A stretch of DNA of 36,330 bases from Bacteroidales bacterium Bact_11 (GTDB lineage: Bacteria; Bacteroidota; Bacteroidia; Bacteroidales; UBA932). The stretch's first letter is position 1; each line of letters opens with the position of its first letter. Made by a program: the position numbers and the translations under genes. Below, in pieces: positions 7,600-15,150 of the stretch. The notes under the pieces were generated by a model that was given only the letters and a program-made list of their open reading frames with translations, made no database searches and had not been told where the DNA came from. The stretch covers positions 1 through 36,330 of the forward strand of contig LUZC01000030.1 of assembly GCA_001603505.1 (NCBI GenBank). Direction: 5' to 3'.

Positions 7600-8543
7600 C
7601 GTATCATTTCTTCGTATTTGACATCGGTCTTTAAGTAACCCATCTCGCGCATCATGGCAACGAGCGAGGCGAACACATCGCGGCGCACCGGCGCAAAATC
7701 TACCACGCCCGTGGCCGGGTTGACCTGAAGATTCAGCATTTCATCGAGCATCATCCGCTGAAAAGGAAGGTTTGTTGCCACATTGTAGCTGCTGATGATC
7801 CTCATGGAAATTTCGAGCGCCTCTTCGCGGTGCTGCGCCGCATACTCCCATCCCCTCCGGGAAGCACGCACGAATTTATCGACCCGATCCTTGTTTTTCA
7901 AGTAGTATTGCTCCGTCACATAGAGCCCGTCTTCCGGGTAATCGAAACCATAATCCCGAAAACGGATCACGTTCTTGGGCGAAATCCCCCCCGTAGCCAA
8001 CACGAGCTGGAGGTACTCGCTGTAACTGTAGCAGAGCAGGGCATCCACGGCGCCCGACACGAACAGGTTGATCCCATGGATGTACGGAATCCACTGCACC
8101 TCCAACCCGTTCTTGTAACAGAACATGTCGCATACCTCACCGAACCCCACTTTCCATCGCCCGATTTTCGATCCGTCGAGGTCCTGCGGCGATTCGATGG
8201 GGAATTGCGCCACGCACATCAGGCCGTTGACCTGTGAGGTTTGCAGCACATTGACCAATTTGATCCCCTTTTCCCGCGCCAGCAACGCCGTTACCAACTG
8301 GGTCGTGATGATGTCTTCCTGCCTGTGTACGAGCTTGTCGATGACGCTCTCCGTGGAACTGCCACCGAAATGATCGATGACCACTTCCAGGCCTTCTTCC
8401 GCATAGAAGCCCTTCTCCAGAGCCACATAATACCCTGCAAACTGGGTTTGCGGCGTCCACTGCGGCATGAAGTAGATTACTTCCTGCGCCCGTGCCGGAA
8501 GGAAGAAGAAACAAAGCAGCAATGCAAGGGAAATCTTTCTCAT
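7596..8543 (-). CDS. NMT1/THI5-type periplasmic substrate-binding protein (orphan)
   Basis: A 315-residue exported protein with a signal peptide ending near ARAQ (MRKISLALLLCFFFLPARAQ). The sequence right after, with FAGYYVALEKGFYAEEGL, is the hallmark opening of the NMT1/THI5-like binding proteins (relatives of ThiY, SsuA and TauA). A further conserved region is around WKVGFGEVCD. Such proteins normally feed an ABC importer, but no permease or ATPase gene is nearby. The frame is open upstream, yet the signal peptide and a TAATG overlap with the preceding gene fix the start at 8543. Coupled on both sides to signalling genes, it may present a ligand to the dCache phosphatase that follows; that is inference. 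The ligand is unknown. Confidence 0.88.
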   Translation of the reverse strand: MRKISLALLLCFFFLPARAQEVIYFMPQWTPQTQFAGYYVALEKGFYAEEGLEVVIDHFGGSSTESVIDKLVHRQEDIITTQLVTALLAREKGIKLVNVLQTSQVNGLMCVAQFPIESPQDLDGSKIGRWKVGFGEVCDMFCYKNGLEVQWIPYIHGINLFVSGAVDALLCYSYSEYLQLVLATGGISPKNVIRFRDYGFDYPEDGLYVTEQYYLKNKDRVDKFVRASRRGWEYAAQHREEALEISMRIISSYNVATNLPFQRMMLDEMLNLQVNPATGVVDFAPVRRDVFASLVAMMREMGYLKTDVKYEEMIR

Positions 8544-9847
8544 TACGCCACTTTCTTTTTCATGATGAGGACATTGCATCCATCCTCATATTTATACTCG
8601 ATATGGTCCATCATCTGCTTGCACAGGAAGATGCCCAATCCTCCGATCTCCCGGTCCTCCGCCGACAGGGTAATGTCGGGATCAGGCTTGTCGAGGGGAT
8701 TGAAGGGAACGCCGGCATCGCGCAGCAGAATGGTGAGCATCACACCCTCCGGATCGAGTTCCGTGCCGACCTCAATCCAGCCCATACCCCCTGCATAGGC
8801 ATATCGGACCACATTTTCCACGGCTTCCTCGATGGAAAGCCGGATTTTGAACTGCAGGGCTTCATCCTGCGGAATATCGGGCGAAGACATCAGGTAATCG
8901 ATGATTTCGCCGCATTTGTCGATGATGGGTTCGAATCTCTTTTTCATGGTGACAAGCGAAGGAAGGATCAGATGTATGGCTTTGGGTAAGATATCGATTT
9001 GAAAGGTATGGCTGGCCAGCAACTCGCCGTCGAGGGCGATATCGATCAGGTTGCGGGAAATGACTTCCACGTGCCTGGCCCGCTTGTAGCGCAGCAGGCG
9101 ACGGGCCCAGGGCGTATCGAGATGATCGCCCCGGCGGTAGACCGGAAACAGGCGCAGGAAACTCAGGAGCAGCATCCAACGGACAAGGCAGACCTCCATC
9201 CACCCGTCATCGATTTCCGCACGCGGTGCGCAAATGTACTCACCGCCGCAAACGCGGCCGTTGGCCACCGTACAGAGCAGCAACCGACGCCGGTTCAGCT
9301 TTTCTCCATCGGCAATCACCTTGATCTTGTTGTTGCGCCCGACAAAAATGGCCTTGACAACGCCCCATCGGTAGGCGTTCTTCGCGTGGCCTGCTTCCAT
9401 GGCCTGATAGGCGAACGACGCGACCACCGCATCAAACCCGATGTTGATGACGTTGATGGCGTAGTCGTCGTTGACTTTCATGACGTCGACCTGGCGGGTC
9501 TCTCCTTCCAGGATCTTCCGAAGGGAGGTAAAATCGCGGTCCGGAAAACACTTCAAAAAGTCGTTGGTTTCACCATAAGCCAGGATCGCCAACGACTTGT
9601 TCGACGAGCCCACCATGCCCGAAACCACTTCATTCAATGTTCCCGATCCGCCGCACGCCACAAAACAGACCTTCTCGTTCGGATGGAGATCACAGTAAAT
9701 CTTGACGAAACGGGTACCGTCACCCACACCGCGCGTGAGATAAGTCTGATACTCCAGGTTGGGACCCGCTGCCCGGATCTGCCGGAACACGTCGTCCGCA
9801 ATGGCCGCCTTGTCGTCCCTCCCGTTGATGATGAAAATATAAAGCAT
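8543..9847 (-). CDS. Diacylglycerol-kinase-like domain fused to an RsbW-type histidine-kinase-like ATPase
   Basis: A 434-residue cytosolic protein with two domains. Residues 1 to about 295 follow the DAGK/LCB5 catalytic fold: GGSGTLNEVVSGM (66-78), YGETNDF (91-97), NIGFDA (135-140), ANGRVCGGEYICAPRAEIDD (195-214) and IALDGE (270-275). The usual GGDGT has become GGSGT (Ser68, codon TCG), which removes an aspartate considered essential for phosphoryl transfer, so this half may bind ATP or lipid without catalysis. Residues about 303-434 are an RsbW/SpoIIAB-type GHKL ATPase with N box EEAVENVV (340-347), G1 box DAGVPFN (377-383) and G2 box GGLGIFL (402-408), all intact. The second half should phosphorylate the STAS protein at 5377-5679. 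I do not know this fusion from characterised systems. Confidence 0.88.
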   Translation of the reverse strand: MLYIFIINGRDDKAAIADDVFRQIRAAGPNLEYQTYLTRGVGDGTRFVKIYCDLHPNEKVCFVACGGSGTLNEVVSGMVGSSNKSLAILAYGETNDFLKCFPDRDFTSLRKILEGETRQVDVMKVNDDYAINVINIGFDAVVASFAYQAMEAGHAKNAYRWGVVKAIFVGRNNKIKVIADGEKLNRRRLLLCTVANGRVCGGEYICAPRAEIDDGWMEVCLVRWMLLLSFLRLFPVYRRGDHLDTPWARRLLRYKRARHVEVISRNLIDIALDGELLASHTFQIDILPKAIHLILPSLVTMKKRFEPIIDKCGEIIDYLMSSPDIPQDEALQFKIRLSIEEAVENVVRYAYAGGMGWIEVGTELDPEGVMLTILLRDAGVPFNPLDKPDPDITLSAEDREIGGLGIFLCKQMMDHIEYKYEDGCNVLIMKKKVA

Positions 9848-9850
9848 ACG

Positions 9851-11263
9851 TTATTTGAGGAGAGTATTTTCGATATGTGCGCGCCAGGGCGGCAACAAGG
9901 CCTCCCGATTGGCGAAATGAATCATATAGAGGGCACCGTACGGCGCGATGAGGCGATTCGCCTCTTCGACGGTCGTACCGTCGTCGAAATAATGGCGCAC
10001 GAAGGCCTCCCATACCTTCCGCATCTGTGCCTGAGAGATATGGAAAATCTGCTGCGAGAGTTCGTCACTGTCATTACCGGCACACACGAACCAGAGCATG
10101 CCCAGGTCGAAGAAAGGATGCCCGTACCGGAAATCGGCCAGGTCGATCCAATAGGTTTTCCCTTCGGCCTCAATGATATTGCCGGTGTGCATATCGCCGT
10201 GCAGGCAGGTGGTTGCATCAGGCGCATCGTTCACAAAGGCGTGCAGGCGGGCCTTCTGCGCATCGTCGAAATCATGGCTCGCTTCGATGACGCCGTGGAA
10301 ATGGTCTTTCACGCTGGAAAAGACCGACGTATTGCAGGGGATTGCGTGAAGTTTGCGGCACTCCCGGGCGAAGGCCGCCACATACTCTTCCAACCGCTGC
10401 GGTTCCTGCGAAATGGCTCGGGCGAAAGAGCGCTTTCCCTCAATCCGTTCAAATTCGACACCCACCCGCTTGCCATCGGTCACCAGGCGGAAAGCCCGGG
10501 GAATCCGGAGTCCCAGGTCCATGATGGCCCAGGTCATTCGGAGCTCCTGCTCCGGTACGGAAAGCGGCATATAGCCGGCGTAAAGCTTGATCATCCGGCA
10601 GGCACGGCGATGGTTGTAACTCACAGCCGTGTATCCGTCGCCGCTCACCTCATAGTCTTCCAGATCGATCCATTCCGGACGGGGACGGCCGAACACATGT
10701 TCAATGTGCGCCACGAATTCCGAGAAGGCAGGTGTTCCCGCCAGTTCGCTGAGCGACTGAGCCAGGCCGCGATAATGCCACTCGTGGTCAGCCCGGCCGC
10801 CGGGCGCATGAAACCTTTCCCACAGTTTGTCGCCCAGTTCGTCGTAATCGCGGGCAATGGCACGCATATTTGAGAGCTTGTCGCCCAGCGCCACCATCTT
10901 CGCATCGAGCGAAGCTGTTGCAAGACGGTCGATGGCCGCCTGCTTGCGCTCCCGCCAGCTGTCGGCCTCGCTCAACCCTTCAACGGATTTGTCGCTCTCC
11001 TTCTCCACCAGGGAGGCCACACGATCCCCGAATTCGCGGCGGAGATCGCCGAGCGTCACTTCGGTATCTTCCACCACGTCGTGCAGGACGGCCGCGGCCA
11101 GAAGCTCCTGGTCCGGCGTAAGGGTGGCCACGATGGCCACCGCTTCAAGCGGGTGGACAATGTAGGGGAAGCCTTTCCCACGGCGTTCCACGTTGTGATG
11201 GGCCTTTACGGCGAATTCAATGGCCCTGTCAAGCAATGTACTGTCGATAAACTTCTTCGGCAT
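9851..11263 (-). CDS. HD-domain (p)ppGpp hydrolase-like domain fused to an APH-type kinase domain
   Basis: A 470-residue cytosolic protein. Residues 1-195 match the HD hydrolase of RelA/SpoT and MESH1-like enzymes: KGFPYIVHPLEAV (H37), AAAVLHDVVEDT (H61, D62, E65, D66) and ALGDKLSNMR (D128), so the metal-binding set is complete. Residues about 200-470 match the aminoglycoside/choline-type phosphotransferase fold, close to the family I know as TIGR02172. It has the catalytic loop CLHGDMHTGNII (D357, N362) and the metal-binding WIDLADF (D374), followed by GHPFFDLGMLWF. The first half may degrade alarmones made by the synthetase encoded two bases upstream; the small-molecule or protein substrate of the kinase half is unknown. 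The fusion is, to my knowledge, uncharacterised. Confidence 0.88.
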   Translation of the reverse strand: MPKKFIDSTLLDRAIEFAVKAHHNVERRGKGFPYIVHPLEAVAIVATLTPDQELLAAAVLHDVVEDTEVTLGDLRREFGDRVASLVEKESDKSVEGLSEADSWRERKQAAIDRLATASLDAKMVALGDKLSNMRAIARDYDELGDKLWERFHAPGGRADHEWHYRGLAQSLSELAGTPAFSEFVAHIEHVFGRPRPEWIDLEDYEVSGDGYTAVSYNHRRACRMIKLYAGYMPLSVPEQELRMTWAIMDLGLRIPRAFRLVTDGKRVGVEFERIEGKRSFARAISQEPQRLEEYVAAFARECRKLHAIPCNTSVFSSVKDHFHGVIEASHDFDDAQKARLHAFVNDAPDATTCLHGDMHTGNIIEAEGKTYWIDLADFRYGHPFFDLGMLWFVCAGNDSDELSQQIFHISQAQMRKVWEAFVRHYFDDGTTVEEANRLIAPYGALYMIHFANREALLPPWRAHIENTLLK

Positions 11264-11265
11264 GG

Positions 11266-12354
11266 CTACATATCATGGATTTTACTGATTTGTTCGAAAA
11301 TACGGGCAGCCCGTTCCGTATTGTACCGGGATGGCCCGTTCAATCGTTCGAGGAACAGCTCGACTTCTTTTTCGCCTCCCTGCTCTGCGGCATACACGAG
11401 GCAGACGTTCTGCAATCCGAGGGTCGAGGCAATGATGTCGAGATCAGTTCCGCTAATCTGGTGGAGAGCCAGCTGATAGGCTTTTACTGAGTACTTCTTG
11501 CGCATGTTCTCCACGTCACCCAGCGTCCGGAGCCCCATTTTGAGCATCGGCTCCAGATAAGGCATCCCGCTGAGCGGCTGGACTTCGGCCTGGTTGATGG
11601 CGGCGATCTTCGCGTTTAGCGAAGCAAACGGGTCGAGCGCCAGATAACTGCGGAGCGTGTCGACATTCAGCGAAACATCTTCGAAACTGCCGTCCTTGAC
11701 CAACTGTTCCACCTTACGACGGTAGTCGGTGAGATCTTTCCGGATCCGGCTGAATTCGTTGTCGGCCAGCTCCAGGAGTCCCGCCAGACGGGAAAGGCTC
11801 CGGATATATTCGGTCGGGACTTCGAAGCCGCTCTTGTAGCCTGTGTCGTGATTCATATTGGCCCACACGTGCTGAAGCGACGTACGCATCTGCACCTCGA
11901 AACGGAATTCGTTGATCTGGGGGCACTCCGGATCGAAATAGAGCGATTTCGGAATCCGGCAGACATAGTGAAGCGACATGTAGCCGAACGTATCGATCCC
12001 CAAAAGCTTGCGCTTGTCCACCGAATTGTCCCAGTCCACTTCGAATATACCATCGACCATGGCCGCGATCTTGTCGACCTCATCGCTGTAAAAAGTGATG
12101 ATCCGGGCGCCCACCAGGTCGGTGATGTCGGAAAGGGTCTGATATTTCTGCCCTTTCAGCTCCAGCTTGCCCACCAGGCTGGCTTCCTGTTTGACTCGGG
12201 CCTCAATGCCCGACACCACCAGATTGGCCCGGTCGATACAGGCAAGCAATTGCTCGAGCACAAGTGTCTTCATCTTGGAAAACACGGGAAGCATCTCGCG
12301 GTATTCCTCCAGCATCATCATGCAGTGCAGATCCAGTCCGTAGTCCTTATCCAT
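11266..12354 (-). CDS. RelA/SpoT-type alarmone synthetase with C-terminal extension
   Basis: A 362-residue cytosolic protein. Residues about 35-220 form a RelA/SpoT synthetase domain: DLVGARIITFYSDEVDKI (79-96), GIDTFGYMSLHYVCRIP (119-135, with the GY.SLH motif) and EVQMRTSLQHVWANMNHD (153-170) followed by TGYKS. These cover the expected catalytic and nucleotide-binding positions, so (p)ppGpp-type synthesis is likely. There is no N-terminal hydrolase and no TGS or ACT domain, so it is a small alarmone synthetase rather than a long RSH enzyme. About 140 further residues follow, with a helical repeat-like character that I do not recognise. The ATG at 12354 overlaps the end of the antiporter gene by eight bases (ATGGATAA). 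The hydrolase-like gene follows after two bases. Confidence 0.9.
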   Translation of the reverse strand: MDKDYGLDLHCMMMLEEYREMLPVFSKMKTLVLEQLLACIDRANLVVSGIEARVKQEASLVGKLELKGQKYQTLSDITDLVGARIITFYSDEVDKIAAMVDGIFEVDWDNSVDKRKLLGIDTFGYMSLHYVCRIPKSLYFDPECPQINEFRFEVQMRTSLQHVWANMNHDTGYKSGFEVPTEYIRSLSRLAGLLELADNEFSRIRKDLTDYRRKVEQLVKDGSFEDVSLNVDTLRSYLALDPFASLNAKIAAINQAEVQPLSGMPYLEPMLKMGLRTLGDVENMRKKYSVKAYQLALHQISGTDLDIIASTLGLQNVCLVYAAEQGGEKEVELFLERLNGPSRYNTERAARIFEQISKIHDM

Positions 12355-13963
12355 TGCTTGTCGCGTTTTGGTTGAGATAGAGCACGTCGTCGGCAAGCAG
12401 CACCGTGTCGCCGTGCGGAATGAATGTCGTTTTGCCGCGCTTGACCAGAATCAGCTGGACTTTGCGGCGCTTGGGATGCTCGCGCACTTTTTTCCCGACC
12501 AGCGGATCGTCGGGGGCAAGCCGCTGCTCCACAATATTGAGGTTTTGTCCGCCCTTGTACGACATGGAACTCATGACCACCTTGTCGCCCTCCAGGATGT
12601 AGGTGTCGCCATTGGGCACGACCCGGTCGCCGTTGGCGCGCACAATGATGCACAGCAACATATTCTTCGGAATGCCCAGGTCACGCACGAGCTTGTCTTT
12701 CCACGGGCTGTCGGCCGAAACGAGAATCTCGCTGAAGAGCATATCGGTCTCTTCGGAAAAATCGTTGAACGTACGCATCACGTCGGCATCCTTGTCAATC
12801 ATGTCGAGTTTTCGGGCGGCCCAGGGGATAAGGGACCCTTGCAAGGCAATCGATATGAGCACGATGCAGAACACTACACTGAAAATATCGTGCTGGGGCA
12901 CCACTGTCCCCACCGTAGCCATGATGGCAAACACGATGGACGAGGCGCCACGAAGCCCCATGAACGAGATGAGCACCTGCTGCTTGAAGCCATATTTGCC
13001 AAAGGGCGTCAGCACGGCGCCCACGGCCAGCGGACGGGCCACGAAAAACAGCACGGCAAAGAGGATGAGTGCCGGCATGATACTGCCGCCCATCGTCGCA
13101 GGACGCGCGATCAAACCCAGCATGAAGAAAATCAGCACCTGCATCAGGCCGGTAAAACCGTCGAAAAAGTGCACCAGTTCCTTTTTATCCTTGAAGTCCG
13201 CATTGCCGAGGATCATGCCTACCAGATAGGCGCTCAAGTAGCCGTTGCCGCCCACCATCGCGGGGAAGGCGTAGGACGCCACGGCAATGGCCACGATGTA
13301 AAGAGAGTCGAATCCGGACGTGGCGAAACGCATACGCTTCATTCCGAAGACGGCCAGCCAGGCGATCGCCAGGCCGATAACCGCTCCGAAAACAATCTGT
13401 GAGAAAAGGATCCAGGCCACGCTGCCGGCGGAAGTGGATCCCTGAAGCATCGACAGCAGCACCGCCGTCAGCATATACGACATCGGGTCGTTGGATCCGC
13501 TTTCCACCTCCAGAAGCGGTGCCGTGTGGTTTTTGAGGCCGAGCTTGCGGGAGCGCAGCACCGAGAACACGGAAGCAGCATCGGTCGAAGCCACCACAGA
13601 GCCCATCAGCAGGCTCTCGATCCAACCCCACTTCAGCAGAAAGTGGCAACCCGCACCTGTGATGCCCGCCGTAATGGCCACACCTATGGTCGAAAGCAGG
13701 CCCGCTTCCACCACCACCGTTTTAGCCGTCCGCCACGACGTGCCGAAGCCACCGTAAAACATGATGAAAAGCAGCGCCACCGTGGCAATTTCCTTCGCAA
13801 AGGAATAGTCCTGAAAGGGTATCGGAATCAAACCATTGTTGCCGAAGGCGATACCCAGCAGGATGAATGCGAGCAGCACCGGCACACCGATCTTGTACGT
13901 GACATCATTCAGAATCACGCAGATAAAGATAACGACGGCGATCAGGACAAGGAAGAGGGTCAT
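12347..13963 (-). CDS. Potassium/proton antiporter, NhaP2/CvrA type (CPA1) with C-terminal TrkA-C-like domains
   Basis: A 538-residue protein. The first 400 residues are a polytopic CPA1 exchanger with 12-13 membrane segments, including MFYGGFGT, ASTDAASVFSVL and ESGSNDP, the ion-binding aspartates of this family. After residue 400 there is a cytosolic part containing VRANGDRVVPNGDTYILEGD and a second similar unit VKRGKTTFIPHGDTVLLADD, typical of TrkA-C/RCK-C regulatory domains. NhaP2 homologues exchange K+ (and Na+) for H+ and act in ion and pH balance. The start overlaps the upstream amidohydrolase stop by four bases (ATGA), and its own end overlaps the alarmone synthetase. Co-translation with alarmone genes hints at stress-linked control of K+, which is inferred. 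Confidence 0.93.
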   Translation of the reverse strand: MTLFLVLIAVVIFICVILNDVTYKIGVPVLLAFILLGIAFGNNGLIPIPFQDYSFAKEIATVALLFIMFYGGFGTSWRTAKTVVVEAGLLSTIGVAITAGITGAGCHFLLKWGWIESLLMGSVVASTDAASVFSVLRSRKLGLKNHTAPLLEVESGSNDPMSYMLTAVLLSMLQGSTSAGSVAWILFSQIVFGAVIGLAIAWLAVFGMKRMRFATSGFDSLYIVAIAVASYAFPAMVGGNGYLSAYLVGMILGNADFKDKKELVHFFDGFTGLMQVLIFFMLGLIARPATMGGSIMPALILFAVLFFVARPLAVGAVLTPFGKYGFKQQVLISFMGLRGASSIVFAIMATVGTVVPQHDIFSVVFCIVLISIALQGSLIPWAARKLDMIDKDADVMRTFNDFSEETDMLFSEILVSADSPWKDKLVRDLGIPKNMLLCIIVRANGDRVVPNGDTYILEGDKVVMSSMSYKGGQNLNIVEQRLAPDDPLVGKKVREHPKRRKVQLILVKRGKTTFIPHGDTVLLADDVLYLNQNATSNG

Positions 13964-15150
13964 AATTCGTGGTGTTCCATCAGAATCCGGCCCTGGCAGA
14001 CCACCGAGTCGATGCAGCTGCTGTCGGCTGCATATACCCAGTTAGAAAGGAAGTTGTGGCACGGCTGCATCTTTTCGCAGCGCATATCTATCAGAAGGGC
14101 GTCGGCCAGTTTCCCGGGAGCGATCACGCCGGCGTCGATGCCGAAGGCCTCGGCGCCATTGCGGGTGGCCATGGCAAAAGCTTCCGCCGCAGGCATGGTT
14201 TCGGGATCACCGCTGCTGACCTTGGCCAGCAGGGCGGCGAATTTCATCTCCTCGCGCATGTCGAGGTTGTTGTTCGAGGAATCGCCGTCAGTGCCCAGCG
14301 TGATGCGGCAACCCGCCTGGTGCAGCATCTTGTACGGGAAAATACCCGACGACAGTTTCATGTTCGAGCAGGGGCAGTGCGAAAGGGTCACCCCCCGCTC
14401 CGCCAGGATGGCGGCTTCTTCTTCGTCCACGTGGACCACATGGGCCGCTATGACATCCGGACCCAGAACCCCCAGGCGGTCGAGATAGCGCACCGGCGTG
14501 GTGCCGTGGTCCCGCAGGCAGTCTTCCACTTCCCTGCGCGTCTCCGACAGGTGGATGTGCAGCTTCAGACCCAGTTCCCGGGCGGTTTCCGCACAGCGGA
14601 CCAAGAGGTCTTCGCCCACCGTATAGATGGCGTGCGGGGCCACGGTCAGGGAGACCATCCCGCCGGTCGGATCGCTCCAATGACGGAGGATGTCGAGCTT
14701 CTCCTCCCGCTGCGACTTGGAATGTGCATCGACGAAAGTCACGCCGATAGCGGCACGAAGGCCATATTCCCGGACGATGTCGATGGTCTGGTCGATGTCG
14801 AAATACATGTCGGAGAAGAACACCGAGCCCGTGCGGATCATTTCGCGGACGGCCAGGCGCGAGCCTTCGCAAATGTCGGCCGACGTCATCCGGTTCTCAA
14901 AGGGCCAGATGAAATCCTCCAACCACTTCTGCAGCGGCATGTCGTCGGCATAGCCGCGCAGCAGGCTCATCGCCGCATGGGTGTGCGTGTTGTAGAACGG
15001 CGGGACGATGGCCATCCCGTCCGCCTCGAGAACACGGTCGGCCAGCGCATCCGGCGCCGCCGACAGATCCTTGAAGCGGCCCCCTTCCACGAGGATATTC
15101 GTGGTGCGGCCGTCCAGCCATGCATTGCGGATCAACAGGCTGTCCATCAT
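13960..15150 (-). CDS. Amidohydrolase, MtaD/SsnA family (adenosine-type or S-adenosylhomocysteine deaminase-like)
   Basis: A 396-residue cytosolic metal-dependent hydrolase of the MtaD/SsnA/TrzN group. It shows HTHAAMSLLRGYADD (metal histidines and the family RGYADD stretch), SDMYFD, HIHLSETRREVED, HVVHVDEEE, CPCSNMKL and GTDGDSSNNNLD (catalytic aspartate). Members deaminate 5-methylthioadenosine, S-adenosylhomocysteine or related purine nucleosides; the exact substrate cannot be read here. The frame is open about 75 codons upstream, but those residues are a shadow of deoC. The start ATG at 15150 overlaps the deoC stop (TGATG), with an alternative ATG directly after. Pairing with deoC fits nucleoside salvage or breakdown. 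It ends overlapping the antiporter start. Confidence 0.9.
   Translation of the reverse strand: MMDSLLIRNAWLDGRTTNILVEGGRFKDLSAAPDALADRVLEADGMAIVPPFYNTHTHAAMSLLRGYADDMPLQKWLEDFIWPFENRMTSADICEGSRLAVREMIRTGSVFFSDMYFDIDQTIDIVREYGLRAAIGVTFVDAHSKSQREEKLDILRHWSDPTGGMVSLTVAPHAIYTVGEDLLVRCAETARELGLKLHIHLSETRREVEDCLRDHGTTPVRYLDRLGVLGPDVIAAHVVHVDEEEAAILAERGVTLSHCPCSNMKLSSGIFPYKMLHQAGCRITLGTDGDSSNNNLDMREEMKFAALLAKVSSGDPETMPAAEAFAMATRNGAEAFGIDAGVIAPGKLADALLIDMRCEKMQPCHNFLSNWVYAADSSCIDSVVCQGRILMEHHEL

Noticed and set aside
8999-10873. 624-codon plus-strand open frame opposite the two fusion genes
   Set aside because: Lies wholly antisense to coding regions with clear motifs and shows no family features; a GC-driven artefact.
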